This document shows, piece by piece, positions 42,695-51,559 of a stretch of 64,000 nt of DNA. Within the stretch, counting starts at the first letter, position 1, and every line of letters starts with the position of its first letter. The notes beneath the pieces are model-generated. The model was not told the DNA's origin, ran no database searches, and was given only the letters and a program-made list of their open reading frames with translations. Source of the stretch: JBBQAA01 sp038276395 (lineage in GTDB: Bacteria; Actinomycetota; Thermoleophilia; Solirubrobacterales; Solirubrobacteraceae); NCBI GenBank assembly GCA_038276395.1, contig JBBQAA010000002.1, positions 1 through 64,000 on the forward strand, written 5' to 3'. Both the position numbers and the translations under genes were made by a program.

Positions 42695-44947
42695 ATGGAG
42701 GAGGAGACGCCAGCTCGGCCCGACGGCGCCGCCGCCACGGTGGCGCGGCTGCGCGGCCTGCTCGACGCCGCCCGCCTGCACGCGACCGGCGGCGACCGTC
42801 AGAAGCTGCTCGAGGCCGTGGCGCGGACCATCTCCGAGACGCTCCGCTTCCGGACCGCCGTCGTCAACCTCTACCGGCGGGCGGGCGATGACTTCGAGGT
42901 GGCCATCGTCCACGGCGACGACGGCGCGCGCGACGCTCTGGTCGGCAGCACGGCCACGTGCGCGATGTGGGACTCGTTCCTCGACCGTCGCTGGGAGCGC
43001 GCCGGGTGCTACCTGCTCCCCCACGGCGAGTTCGAGTGGCCGGAGGGCGAGGCGACCTACACGCCGGATCTGCCCGCCACCGAGGATCCGTGCCTCTGGC
43101 ATCCCGAGGACGCCCTGTTCGTCCCCATGCACGGTCCGGGCGGCGAGCTGCTCGGGATCCTCTCCGTCGACGAACCGCTCTCCGGGCGCAAGCCCACCGA
43201 CGACGACCTCGAGGTGCTGAGCGCCGTCGCCGCCCACGCCGGCCTGGCCATCGCGGCGGCCGACGAAGCCGTGCAGCTCGAGCGCCACCGCGCCTCGCTC
43301 GACCATCTGCTGCGGGTTTCGGCCGAGCTCACGGTGCACGACGACGTGGACACCGTGCTCGGCGTCGTGTGCGACGCCGTGCGCGAGGCGCTCGGCTTCG
43401 AGCGCGTGGCCGTGCTCCTGGCCGACGAGGAGGAGGACTGGATGCGGCCCCGCGCCGAGGCCGGCTGGGGGGACCTGGCCGCGCTCCAGGCCGGGGGCTC
43501 GCGCCGGGCGCTGGCGCCGCTCTTCGCCCCCGCCTACGAGCAGGAGGGCTGCTACCTGCTCGACTGCCCGACGGCGATGTCGCTCGTGCCCGTCTCCCAG
43601 CAGCTCCATCGCTCGACGCGCAACGGCCGCGGCCCGGTCGCGTGGGATCGCCACTGGCTGCTCGTCCCCCTGCGCGGCCCGGCGGGATCGGTGATCGGGG
43701 TCATCTGGGTCGATGATCCCGGCGACTGCCTGCTGCCCTCGCGCCCGGCGCTGCAGGCGCTCCGGCTCTTCGCCGACCAGGCCGTCAGCGCGCTCGAGTC
43801 CGCCCGCCAGAAGAGCATGCTGCGCTACCTGGCCGAGCACGACCCGCTCACCGGCCTGCGCAACCGGCGCGACCTGCGGAGCCGGATCGACGCCGAGATC
43901 GCCTCCGAGGACGGACCGGTCTCGCTCCTGCTCGTCGACCTCGACCGCTTCAAGCAGGTCAACGACGAGCTCGGTCACGACGCCGGGGACCGCGCGCTCG
44001 CGCGCTTCGCCGACCTGCTGCGGGAGACCGCGCGCGCCACCGACGTGGCCGCGCGCCTCGGCGGGGAGGAGTTCGCCCTGGTCCTGCCCGCCACCGGCGC
44101 CGAGGGCGCGCTGCTCACCGCCGAGAAGCTCCGGCGGCGCATGCGCTCCTGGTTTGCCGACTTCCTGCCCGACCTGACCGTCTCGATCGGAATCGCCACC
44201 TCGGGCCGTCACGCCGCCGACGCGCAGGCGCTGCTCGCCGCCGGCGACCACGCCCTCTACGCGGCCAAGCACCTCGGGCGCGACCGCTCGATCGTCTTCG
44301 ACGCCGAGCTCGTGCGCCGGGTCCGCGATTCGATGGCCCGCGAGGGCCACGGCCCCGAGCAGCTCTCGACGGTCATCCTCCTGGCCGAGACGCTCGACAT
44401 GCGCGATCCGGCGACCGCGCGCCACTCCCAGACCGTGGGCGCCTACTCCGAGCTGATCGCGCGGCGAATGGGGTGGGATGCGACGCGCACGGAGCGGATG
44501 CGGATCGCCGGGCTCGTCCACGACGTCGGGAAGGTCGGGGTGCCGGACGCGATCCTCATGAAGCCGGCGCCGCTCGAGCCCGCCGAGGCCATCGAGCTCG
44601 AGCGCCACTGCGAGCTCGGCGCGCGCATCGTCGCCGACGCGCGCCTCGGCGTGATCGGCGACTGGGTGCTCTCCCACCACGAGCGCAACGACGGCCGCGG
44701 ATACCCGCACGGCCTGGCCGGTGAGGCCATCCCCATCGAGTCCCGGGTCCTCGCCGTGGCCGACGCCTACGAGGCGATGACCGCCGACCGGCCCTACCGC
44801 CCGGCGATGACCGCGCGCGCGGCGCGCGCCGAGCTCGCCGAGAACGCGGGCACGCAGTTCGACGGCGAGGTCGTCGAGGCCTTCCTCGACGCCCTCGCGG
44901 CGGGGCGGGCCCGGCGGCCGGTCAGCCGTCCGGCGCGTCGCGGCTGA
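42695..44947 (+). CDS. GAF-GAF-GGDEF-HD-GYP cyclic di-GMP enzyme
   Basis: A 750-aa signalling protein. Two GAF-type sensor domains (about 20-195 and 205-375) precede a GGDEF diguanylate cyclase with RLGGEEFALVLP (GGEEF at 456-460) and then an HD-GYP phosphodiesterase (HD at 609-610 in GLVHDVGKVGVPD; HHERNDGRGYP from 661). Both output motifs appear intact, so the protein could both make and break c-di-GMP, with the GAFs deciding. No membrane span, so it is cytosolic. ATG 42695 lacks a TAnnnT box. The 3' end overlaps the convergent corA by 26 nt. Confidence 0.93.
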   Translation: MEEETPARPDGAAATVARLRGLLDAARLHATGGDRQKLLEAVARTISETLRFRTAVVNLYRRAGDDFEVAIVHGDDGARDALVGSTATCAMWDSFLDRRWERAGCYLLPHGEFEWPEGEATYTPDLPATEDPCLWHPEDALFVPMHGPGGELLGILSVDEPLSGRKPTDDDLEVLSAVAAHAGLAIAAADEAVQLERHRASLDHLLRVSAELTVHDDVDTVLGVVCDAVREALGFERVAVLLADEEEDWMRPRAEAGWGDLAALQAGGSRRALAPLFAPAYEQEGCYLLDCPTAMSLVPVSQQLHRSTRNGRGPVAWDRHWLLVPLRGPAGSVIGVIWVDDPGDCLLPSRPALQALRLFADQAVSALESARQKSMLRYLAEHDPLTGLRNRRDLRSRIDAEIASEDGPVSLLLVDLDRFKQVNDELGHDAGDRALARFADLLRETARATDVAARLGGEEFALVLPATGAEGALLTAEKLRRRMRSWFADFLPDLTVSIGIATSGRHAADAQALLAAGDHALYAAKHLGRDRSIVFDAELVRRVRDSMAREGHGPEQLSTVILLAETLDMRDPATARHSQTVGAYSELIARRMGWDATRTERMRIAGLVHDVGKVGVPDAILMKPAPLEPAEAIELERHCELGARIVADARLGVIGDWVLSHHERNDGRGYPHGLAGEAIPIESRVLAVADAYEAMTADRPYRPAMTARAARAELAENAGTQFDGEVVEAFLDALAAGRARRPVSRPARRG

Positions 44948-45878
44948 GGTACCCCCGCCGTCTGAAGTAGACGACGAGCGCGGCGATCGGCACGAGCAGC
45001 CCGCCGAGGCCGTAGAGGAGGAAGACCCACAGCGAGTTGATGTGGCCGGTCAGCCAGCCGAAGTTCTGCCCGAAGAAGCCGGTGACGAAGGTCAGCGGCA
45101 GGAAGATCGTGGCGATGATCGTCAGGTCCTTCATGACCACGTTCAGCCGGTTGGAGACCGTCGAGAGGTAGATGTCCATGACGCCCGTGAGCAGATCGCG
45201 GTAGGAGTCGAGCAGGTCGGCGATGCGGATGAGGTGGTCGTAGAGGTCGCGGAAGTAGTCGCGCGAGTCGGGGTCGAGGCCCGGGAGGTCGCGGATCTCG
45301 TCGAGCGCGCGCGCCGCGAGGTCGCGCTGGGGCGTCACCGTGCGCCGCAGCTCGACGACCGAGCGCTTGACGCGCGCGACGCGCTGGAGCTCCTCGTTGT
45401 CCGGCTTGGCGACGATCGCATCCTCGAGGTCGTCGATCTCTTCGTCGATGTGCTCGAGGATGGGGAAGAAGGAGTCGGTCAGCGCGTCGAGCACGCGGTA
45501 GACCACGAACTGCTCCGAGGGGCTCGGGTTCTCCCGGAAGCGCCGGTGGATGTCGTCGAGCTGATGGCAGCCCTCGTGGCGGACGGTGATGACGTAGGAG
45601 CCCGAGACGATGAGGTGGACCTCGGTCAGCGCTGGGTCGCCGCTCGCGTCCTGCCGGGCGCCGAAGAACACGAGGAACATGTAGTCGCCGTAGCGTTCGA
45701 GCTTCGGGCGCTGGGAGAACTCCGCCAGGTCCTCCATGACGAGCGGGTGCCAGCCGAAGCGCTTGGCCAGGCCCTCGAGCTCGCCGGCCTGCGGCGCCTC
45801 GATGTCGAGCCAGAAGAACTCGTCGCGCTCGCAGAGGCCGTCGATCGAGTCCTCGTCGATGCGGTCGAGGACCTGCAT
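44922..45878 (-). CDS. corA: CorA-family Mg2+/Co2+ transporter
   Basis: A 318-aa transporter. A long cytoplasmic part is followed by two C-terminal spans, with the pore signature FFGQNFGW (the G-x-N triad appears here as Gly270-Gln271-Asn272 instead of Gly-Met-Asn). GMN to GQN is a known variation but may affect selectivity. It moves Mg2+ (or other divalent cations) inward as a pentamer. The ATG is 9 nt after TAACCT on the minus strand (plus 45888-45893), leaderless type. Confidence 0.9.
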   Translation of the reverse strand: MQVLDRIDEDSIDGLCERDEFFWLDIEAPQAGELEGLAKRFGWHPLVMEDLAEFSQRPKLERYGDYMFLVFFGARQDASGDPALTEVHLIVSGSYVITVRHEGCHQLDDIHRRFRENPSPSEQFVVYRVLDALTDSFFPILEHIDEEIDDLEDAIVAKPDNEELQRVARVKRSVVELRRTVTPQRDLAARALDEIRDLPGLDPDSRDYFRDLYDHLIRIADLLDSYRDLLTGVMDIYLSTVSNRLNVVMKDLTIIATIFLPLTFVTGFFGQNFGWLTGHINSLWVFLLYGLGGLLVPIAALVVYFRRRGYLSRDAPDG

Positions 45879-45912
45879 GCCGACCGGAGGTTACGCCCGG
45901 GCGGGGCCGGCT

Positions 45913-47508
45913 TCAGGCGGGCACGCTCTCGCGTTCGGCCGCGACGGCCTGCTCCGGCGTCCCGGCGTCGCCGGCGAGCTCGGTCGCGGCTGGCGCGCTC
46001 GCCACCCCGCGGACGAGCGAGAAGGCGACGACGGCGCCGAGGAGCGCGACGGCGGAGGAGATCCGCAGACCGGTGCCCAGGGCGGAGACGAAGGCCTCGC
46101 GGGTGGCGTCGACGATCTGGGCGGGGACGTGGTGGCCGCCGGTGCTCTGGCCGAGGCCGTCGACGAGCTTCGCGCGCTGCCCCGCGGGCACCGAGGGCAG
46201 GGAGCTCGCGAGCTTCGACTTGCCGATCGCCGCGACGAGCGCGCCGAGTCCCGCGACGCCGAAGGTGCCGCCGACCATCCGGCTCATGGACAGGACGCCC
46301 GAGGCCACGCCGGCCTTGGCGCGGTCGACGGCGTTCATCGCCGCCGTCGACATCGGCGTCATCGTCAGCCCCATCCCGAGGCCCATGATCACGAAGGCGG
46401 GCAGGAGCAGGCCGTAGCCGGTGTGAACGGTCACGTGGGACTGCCAGAACAGGGCGATCGCGACGGTCACGAGCCCGGCGGTGAGCAGCGGCCGCGGGCC
46501 CACGCGGTCGACGAGCCGCCCGGCCAGCGGGCCCATGACGATGAGCACGACGGTCGAGGGCAGGAAGCGCACGCCGGCCTGGAGCGGGGAGTAGCCGAGA
46601 ATGTTCTGCATGTAGAGGGCGAGGAAGAAGAACATCGCGAGCATCGAGAAGGAGACGATGAAGCCGACGATGTTCGCGCCGAGGAAGGAGGGCGCGCGGA
46701 AGAAGCGGAAGTCGACCATGGGGACGCGCGTGCGCAGCTCGATGACCGCGAAGGCGATGAACCCGGCGAGCGCGAGGGCGAACAGGCCGACGATCCGGCC
46801 CGAGCCCCAGTGCCAGCGGTTGCCCTCCACGAGCGCGAGCACGAGCGAGGTCAGCCCGACGGTGATGGCCGCGATCCCGGGAATGTCGACCTTGGGCGCG
46901 ACCGTCTCGTCCTTCGACTCGTGGGCGGCGAAGAGCGTGACGAGGACGGCACCGACGGCGATCGGCAGGTTGAGGAAGAAGATCGCCCGCCAGGACACCT
47001 GCTCGGTGAGGAAGCCGCCGACGACGGGCCCGATGGCCAGGGCGAGGGCGGAGACCCCGGCCCAGGTCCCGATCGCGGTGCCGCGCTCGTGGGCGGGGAA
47101 CTCGTTCGTGATGATCGAGAGCGTGGCCGGCATCATGAACGCGGCACCGATGCCCTGGACCGCGCGGAAGGCGATCAGCGCCGTGTCGTTCGGGGCGAAG
47201 CCGATCGTCCCGCTCGCGAGGGCGAAGACGACGACGCCGAAGATGAACATCCGCCGGCGCCCGAAGATGTCGCCGAGGCGGCCGCCGGTGACGAGCAGGA
47301 CGGCGAAGGTCAGCGTGTAGGCGTTGACCGTCCACTCGAGCGACGCGAGGTCGGCGTGGAGGTCGCGCTGGATCGAGGGCAGCGCGACGTTGACGACCGT
47401 GTTGTCGAGCATGATCATGAACAGCGCGAAGCACATCGCCCCGAGGGTCCACCAGCGGCGGTTCTCCTCGGTCAGGCGCAGGGCGCGGACGCGGGCGCGG
47501 GCGCTCAC
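45913..47508 (-). CDS. DHA2-type MFS multidrug exporter
   Basis: A 531-aa 14-span drug:H+ antiporter (EmrB/QacA group): FALFMIMLDNTVVNVALP (TM1 with the DxxxVNVALP motif D1), LLVTGGRLGDIFGRRRMF (motif A), AIGPVVGGFLTEQVSWRAI (motif C). It expels hydrophobic toxic compounds. Its GTG start shares GTGA with the stop of the MarR gene, so marR and the exporter form one operon transcribed leftwards, presumably de-repressed by the ligand. Confidence 0.92.
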   Translation of the reverse strand: MSARARVRALRLTEENRRWWTLGAMCFALFMIMLDNTVVNVALPSIQRDLHADLASLEWTVNAYTLTFAVLLVTGGRLGDIFGRRRMFIFGVVVFALASGTIGFAPNDTALIAFRAVQGIGAAFMMPATLSIITNEFPAHERGTAIGTWAGVSALALAIGPVVGGFLTEQVSWRAIFFLNLPIAVGAVLVTLFAAHESKDETVAPKVDIPGIAAITVGLTSLVLALVEGNRWHWGSGRIVGLFALALAGFIAFAVIELRTRVPMVDFRFFRAPSFLGANIVGFIVSFSMLAMFFFLALYMQNILGYSPLQAGVRFLPSTVVLIVMGPLAGRLVDRVGPRPLLTAGLVTVAIALFWQSHVTVHTGYGLLLPAFVIMGLGMGLTMTPMSTAAMNAVDRAKAGVASGVLSMSRMVGGTFGVAGLGALVAAIGKSKLASSLPSVPAGQRAKLVDGLGQSTGGHHVPAQIVDATREAFVSALGTGLRISSAVALLGAVVAFSLVRGVASAPAATELAGDAGTPEQAVAAERESVPA

Positions 47509-47942
47509 GGGAGCACCCGGGCGACGGCGGCGGCGAGACGCTCGGCGTCCCGCGCGGGCAGGGCGGCGGCGAACGCCTCGCAGTGGGAGATCCGCGCGTC
47601 GAGGAGCTGCCGGGTCACATCGTGGCCGGGCGGGAGGATCCGCACGCGGCGGGCGCGGCGGTCCTCCGGGTCCTCGTGGCGCTCGACGAACCCCCGGGTG
47701 AGGAGCGCGTCGACGGCGCGGCTGGCGGCGGGCAGGGAGATCCCGACGCGGCCCGCGAGCTCGCCGAGCGGCAGCTCGCCGCCCGCCTCGTCGAGGAAGT
47801 GCAGGGCCTTGACCTGGGAGAAGGACAGGTCGAGCTCGCCGAGGATCCGAAAGACGTCCCCGCTCGAGTCGCGCATCACGTGCGCGAACAGCGCGTGCAG
47901 GTCGCGACCGAGAGTCCGCGGAGTGACGGCGGTTGCTTGCAT
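47505..47942 (-). CDS. MarR-family transcriptional regulator
   Basis: A 145-aa winged-helix repressor. GELPLGELAGRVGISLPAAS, then RAVDALLTRGFVERHEDPED and RRARRVRILPPG form the wHTH and wing. N-terminal and C-terminal helices make the dimer interface. It is the likely local repressor of the exporter. A palindrome, TTGCATGCGCG / CGCGCACGCAA, covers its start region (47937-47971), the expected autoregulatory operator. Confidence 0.9.
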   Translation of the reverse strand: MQATAVTPRTLGRDLHALFAHVMRDSSGDVFRILGELDLSFSQVKALHFLDEAGGELPLGELAGRVGISLPAASRAVDALLTRGFVERHEDPEDRRARRVRILPPGHDVTRQLLDARISHCEAFAAALPARDAERLAAAVARVLP

Positions 47943-47971
47943 GCGCGTAAGTATTGCCTGCGCGCACGCAA
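47937..47971. promoter_or_regulatory. MarR operator candidate
   Basis: TTGCATGCGCG (47937-47947) and CGCGCACGCAA (47961-47971) match as an inverted repeat at 10 of 11 positions with a 13-nt spacer. TACTTA (minus strand; plus 47948-47953), 5 nt before the marR ATG, lies in that spacer, so bound MarR would cover the -10 and start codon. Confidence 0.6.
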
Positions 47972-48149
47972 ATATATGTGCGAGGGGTCACACTGAACCG
48001 CGGCGGGGGACCGATCCACCCCTTCCTGGGATCCGTCCTTCCACCGCCGGGGAGGCGCGAGCCGCGAACTGCGCCAGACCGCCGCACCGCTCGCCGCTCG
48101 CCGCCGCCGGACCGGGCCGCTCGCCGGACGCCGCCGCCGCGCGCCCCGT

Positions 48150-48551
48150 CTACGGCAGCAGAACCTGGTCCTGCGCGCTCTTGCGCGCCCGGCCGACGGC
48201 TAGCGAAACCGAGCCGCCCTTGCTCGACTTGAGCACGTAGGCGCCGCGCTTGACCGTCGTCGAGATCGTCGCGGTGCCCTGGGGGTTGATCGGGCCGGAG
48301 TTGGAGTCTGCCTGGTTGCCGCCCACCGAGCTGAGCGTGACCTCAAGGGACTTCTTGGACAGGTTGGCGATCGTCACGTTGATGGGGCCCGCGCCGAGCT
48401 GCGTGGGCGAGATCGTGATGCGCCCGGGGAAGACCGCGGCGGTCACCGAGGCAGCCGCCGGCGGACGCGGATTATTCGCGTAGTTCTTCTGGCTTCCGCA
48501 ACCGGCCAGAAGCAGGGTCAGCCCGACCCCGGCAGCGAGTCCCCTCCGCAT
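48150..48551 (-). CDS. Small secreted lipoprotein
   Basis: A 133-aa lipoprotein. Signal GLAAGVGLTLLLAGC with lipobox LAGC. The mature part begins GSQKNYANNP and contains a beta-sandwich-like domain: ITISPTQLGAGPINVTIANL, VTLSSVGGNQADSNSG, and ATISTTVKRGAYVLKSS. The alternating pattern recalls a cupredoxin or copper-binding fold, but no metal ligand set (His/Cys/Met) is obvious. ATG 48551 is chosen over the TTG/GTG upstream because TAGGGT (plus 48560-48565) lies 8 nt before it. Function unknown. Confidence 0.78.
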   Translation of the reverse strand: MRRGLAAGVGLTLLLAGCGSQKNYANNPRPPAAASVTAAVFPGRITISPTQLGAGPINVTIANLSKKSLEVTLSSVGGNQADSNSGPINPQGTATISTTVKRGAYVLKSSKGGSVSLAVGRARKSAQDQVLLP

Positions 48552-48599
48552 CACGCCCAACCCTACCCCAAGCGCCGGGCGAACGCACCGGGAGAGGAG

Positions 48600-48779
48600 T
48601 CAGACGCGCACGTCGGCGCGGCGGCGGGCCGGTCCGCGGCGGATCTCGTCGAGCATCCGCTGCAGGCGCTCCCACGCCCGCTCCTCGGCCCGCTCGTACT
48701 CCGCGCCGTCCAGGCCCTCGGTGGCCTCCTCGTACAGGCGCCAGGCGCGGACGGTGCGGGCGTCAGCGAGCTCGAGCAC
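48600..48779 (-). CDS. Small acidic/basic helical protein
   Basis: 59 aa, starting with GTG 7 nt after TACGAT (minus strand). The sequence VLELADARTVRAWRLYEEAT and EGLDGAEYERAEERAWERLQ is amphipathic and charged, ending in RRGPARRRADVRV. This composition is coding-like (regular helical periodicity) and unlike the Arg/Pro/Ser shadows around. No family recognised. Divergent from the DnaQ-UvrC gene. Confidence 0.5.
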   Translation of the reverse strand: MLELADARTVRAWRLYEEATEGLDGAEYERAEERAWERLQRMLDEIRRGPARRRADVRV

Positions 48780-48851
48780 ACACGTGATCGTACTCCTCTG
48801 CGCAGCTTCGCGTGCACGGCGTCCGCGCCGGGGCGTAGTCCTCGCGGGTCC

Positions 48852-50984
48852 ATGCCCGCGCCGCTCGCGCTCGACCGTCTGCTCGCCACCGCGGAGTTCC
48901 TCGCCGTCGACACGGAGACGAACGGCCGCGCGGGCGCGGACTGCGAGGTGACCGAGGTCGCCGCCGTGCTCGTGGGAGGGGGGGAGCTGCACGAGCGGTG
49001 GGCCACGCTCGCGCGTACGCAGGCGCCGCTCGGCCGCGGGATCCAGCGCTTCACGGGGATCTCGCAGACGATGGTCGACGCCGCGCCCGACCCGCGCGAG
49101 ACCCTCCCCGACCTCGCCGCCCGGCTCGAGGGGCGGGTGCTCGTCGCGCACTCCGCCGCGTTTGACTCCCGCGTGCTGCGTCAGGCGTTCGACCGCGCCG
49201 GGCTCGCCTGGCCCGACCCGCCGGTGCTGTGCACGGTCGCGCTCGCGCGGCGCCTGCTGCCGCTGCAGCGCCGCCGCGGGCTCGGGCTGCTCGCCGCGGC
49301 GCTCGGGATCGAGGTGTCCGAGGCGCACCGCGCGCTGCCCGACGCGGAGACCTGCGCGCGGGTGCTCTGCGCACTCTTCCCGCGCCTGTGCGCGCACGCG
49401 AGCACGGTGGGGGAGGCGCTCGCGCTGCTGCGTCCGCGCCGGGAGGCCCGCGCCCGCCCGCCCCGGCGGGGCCGGCCGGCGGGCGCGCGCCGGGCGCGGC
49501 CCGAGCTCGACTTCGGCGAGCTCCCGCGCGACCCCGGCGTCTACCTGTTCCGCGACGCGCGCGGGCGGGTGCTCTACGTGGGGAAGTCCGTCTCGGTGCG
49601 CTCACGGGCGCGCGCGCATTTCGCGCCGAGCTCGGCGGGCGGCGAGTGGACGGCGCAGGCCGAGCTCGTCGACTACGCGGCGACGACCTCGGAGCTCGGC
49701 GCGCTGCTGCTCGAGAGCCGGCTCGTCAAGGAGCTCCGCCCGCCCGGCAACGTGCGCCTGCGTTCGGACCCGCGCGAGGCGTGGATCTCGTGCCGGCTCG
49801 AGGAGCCCTTCCCCGTGCTCGAGGTCGGCGGGGCGCCCGCGCCCGGGCGGGCGGTCAACGTCGGGCCGCTCTCCGGGCGCCGCGCCGCCGAGGAGCTCGC
49901 CGGCCAGCTCGCCTCGCTCTACGGCCTGCGCCACTGCGGCCGGCGCCTGAAGCTCCGCCCCCACGCCTCGGCCTACGGGCAGATGGGCCGCTGCCTCGCG
50001 CCCTGCCTCGGCGACCTCGACCCGAACCTCTACCGGACTCGGCTCGACGCCGCGCTGGCCGTGTTCGCCACCGCGGAGGACGGGCGCGTGGCGCTCCTCG
50101 ATCACGTCGAGACGCTGATGCGCTCCGCCTCGCGGGCGCGGGCCTACGAGCGCGCGGCCGCTCTGCGCCGGCGCCGCGCGCGCCTCGAGGTCCTGCTCGA
50201 GCGGCTGACGGGCCCGCTCCGCGCCGCCCACGAGGAGAGCCGGCTCGTGCTCGCCCGCCATCCGGCCCGGCCCGCGTGGGAGGCGATCACGCTCGCCGCC
50301 GGGCGCGTTGAGATCGCGCCGCTCACATCCCGCAGTGACCTCGAGGCGCGCGTCGCGCGGGCGGCCCGCCGCGCGGCGGAGATCGGCGTCCCCTCCCTCC
50401 CGCCGGCCGAAGCGGGCCACGCCGGGATCGTCCTCGGCTGGCTCGAGTCCCATCCGGACACGCCGGCGCTCACGCTCCGCCCGGCGCCCGCTCCCGCGCG
50501 ACTCGCCGCCCTGCTGCGGGCCGCGGGCGCCGCGTCCTCAGAAGGGGAGCTCGACGACCTCGGCGCTGACGTCCTCGCCGCTGCCCACGGCGAGCAGGGA
50601 TCCCGGCTCGGCCTCGCGGCGCACGAGCGCGAGCGCGATCGGCCCGTGGGTCTCGGAGACGACGGAGGAGCCGAGGACGCCGACCGCACGCTCGCCGAGC
50701 CGGATCTCCGCCCCGGCCGGCGCCGGCGCCGAGAGACGCAGCCCGCGCAGGTGCCGGTTCGGCCGGCCGCGATGGAACAGCCGGGCCACGGTCTCCTGCC
50801 CGACGTAGCAGCCCTTGGTGAAGGAGACGGCCCGTTCGTTCAGACCCGCCTCCTGGGGGATGACGCCGCCCGGGTCGAGGTCGACCCCGTAGCGCGGGCG
50901 GCCCGACTCGACCCGGAGCGCCTCGGCCTCGGCCTCGTCAAGGCCTCGAGCCTCCTCGGCGAGCGCGGCGGCGACGCGGGCTGA
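48852..50984 (+). CDS. DEDDh exonuclease-GIY-YIG (DnaQ/UvrC-like) fusion protein
   Basis: Up to 710 aa. Residues 15-180 are a DnaQ-like exonuclease (FLAVDTETNGRAG with Asp20 and Glu22, RFTGISQTMVDAAP, LVAHSAAFDSRVL, HRALPDAETCARVL). Residues about 220-300 are a GIY-YIG nuclease: DPGVYLFRDARGRVLYVGKS. A UvrC-like region follows to about 560. The same fusion is known in mycobacteria (Rv2191-type) and probably acts in nucleotide excision repair. Homology ends near 50540, where the opposing ygfZ gene begins; the last 148 residues read antisense to ygfZ and look unnatural. A stop in another frame at about 50568 would end it, so a small indel may have removed the true stop. Confidence 0.85.
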   Translation: MPAPLALDRLLATAEFLAVDTETNGRAGADCEVTEVAAVLVGGGELHERWATLARTQAPLGRGIQRFTGISQTMVDAAPDPRETLPDLAARLEGRVLVAHSAAFDSRVLRQAFDRAGLAWPDPPVLCTVALARRLLPLQRRRGLGLLAAALGIEVSEAHRALPDAETCARVLCALFPRLCAHASTVGEALALLRPRREARARPPRRGRPAGARRARPELDFGELPRDPGVYLFRDARGRVLYVGKSVSVRSRARAHFAPSSAGGEWTAQAELVDYAATTSELGALLLESRLVKELRPPGNVRLRSDPREAWISCRLEEPFPVLEVGGAPAPGRAVNVGPLSGRRAAEELAGQLASLYGLRHCGRRLKLRPHASAYGQMGRCLAPCLGDLDPNLYRTRLDAALAVFATAEDGRVALLDHVETLMRSASRARAYERAAALRRRRARLEVLLERLTGPLRAAHEESRLVLARHPARPAWEAITLAAGRVEIAPLTSRSDLEARVARAARRAAEIGVPSLPPAEAGHAGIVLGWLESHPDTPALTLRPAPAPARLAALLRAAGAASSEGELDDLGADVLAAAHGEQGSRLGLAAHERERDRPVGLGDDGGAEDADRTLAEPDLRPGRRRRRETQPAQVPVRPAAMEQPGHGLLPDVAALGEGDGPFVQTRLLGDDAARVEVDPVARAARLDPERLGLGLVKASSLLGERGGDAG

Positions 50985-51455
50985 GTCCTCCGCCCCGCAG
51001 ACGACGTCGACGCCGAGGTCGGTGGCCACGAGCAGGACCGGCGCGCCGCCGAGCCCGCCGGGGGCGTTGGAGTGCTCCGCGGCCGGGAGCTCGGGGGCCG
51101 CTACGACGGCGCGCGCCTCGGGACCGAGGACGGAGAACAGCCCGGCCTGGATCGTGCGCTTGTGCAGCTCGAGGTCGAAGCCGACCTTGCCCCGCACGAT
51201 CAGGTTGTAGAGGTCCTGCAGCGTGGCCCGCTCGGTGAGCAGCAGCAGCTCGGCACCGGTGTCGAGCACCCGCAGGTCCCCGAGCATCTTTCCCTTCGGC
51301 GTGAGGAAGGCGGCGTAGAGGCCGTGGCCGGGCCCGAGGGCCTCGACGTCGTTGGTCACCTGGCCCTGCAGGAAGACCTTGGCGCCGGCGCCCGTCAGCG
51401 CGAGCTTGCCTGTGTGCGAGCGGTCGATCCAGCCGGTGGTGCGGTGCGTGGGCAT
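50538..51455 (-). CDS. ygfZ: Folate-binding YgfZ/GcvT-like protein for Fe-S cluster maintenance
   Basis: A 305-aa protein. The signature KGCYVGQETVARLFHRG (Cys216) defines YgfZ/IBA57 proteins, which use tetrahydrofolate to keep certain Fe-S enzymes active. The GcvT-like first part includes VFLQGQVTNDVEALGPGHGL and LTPKGKMLGDLRV. ATG 51455 has GGAGGG about 8 nt upstream and TAGCCT (minus strand; plus 51470-51475) 14 nt upstream. The region before it is unusually structured. Confidence 0.92.
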   Translation of the reverse strand: MPTHRTTGWIDRSHTGKLALTGAGAKVFLQGQVTNDVEALGPGHGLYAAFLTPKGKMLGDLRVLDTGAELLLLTERATLQDLYNLIVRGKVGFDLELHKRTIQAGLFSVLGPEARAVVAAPELPAAEHSNAPGGLGGAPVLLVATDLGVDVVCGAEDSARVAAALAEEARGLDEAEAEALRVESGRPRYGVDLDPGGVIPQEAGLNERAVSFTKGCYVGQETVARLFHRGRPNRHLRGLRLSAPAPAGAEIRLGERAVGVLGSSVVSETHGPIALALVRREAEPGSLLAVGSGEDVSAEVVELPF

Positions 51456-51501
51456 GGCTTCTGCCCTCCAGGCTAGGACCGGCGGGCGGTCTGGGGTCGG
51501 C

Positions 51502-51523
51502 CGGGGGTAGGGCAGCACCCCCG
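51502..51523. repeat. Inverted repeat CGGGGGT-8-ACCCCCG
   Basis: Perfect 7-bp arms (51502-51508 and 51517-51523) with an 8-nt loop. Hairpin or operator, next to the ygfZ promoter. Confidence 0.5.
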
Positions 51524-51531
51524 CGCTTGCG

Positions 51532-51554
51532 CCCCGCCCCGCCCCGCCCCGCCC
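51532..51554 (-). repeat. Tandem 5-bp repeat, G-quadruplex-forming on the minus strand
   Basis: On the plus strand CCCC tracts at 51532, 51537, 51542 and 51547, each separated by a single G, then CCC at 51552. The minus strand therefore carries four GGGG tracts with one-base loops, the best possible G-quadruplex pattern, about 80 nt upstream of ygfZ. Confidence 0.6.
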
Positions 51555-51559
51555 GAGGT

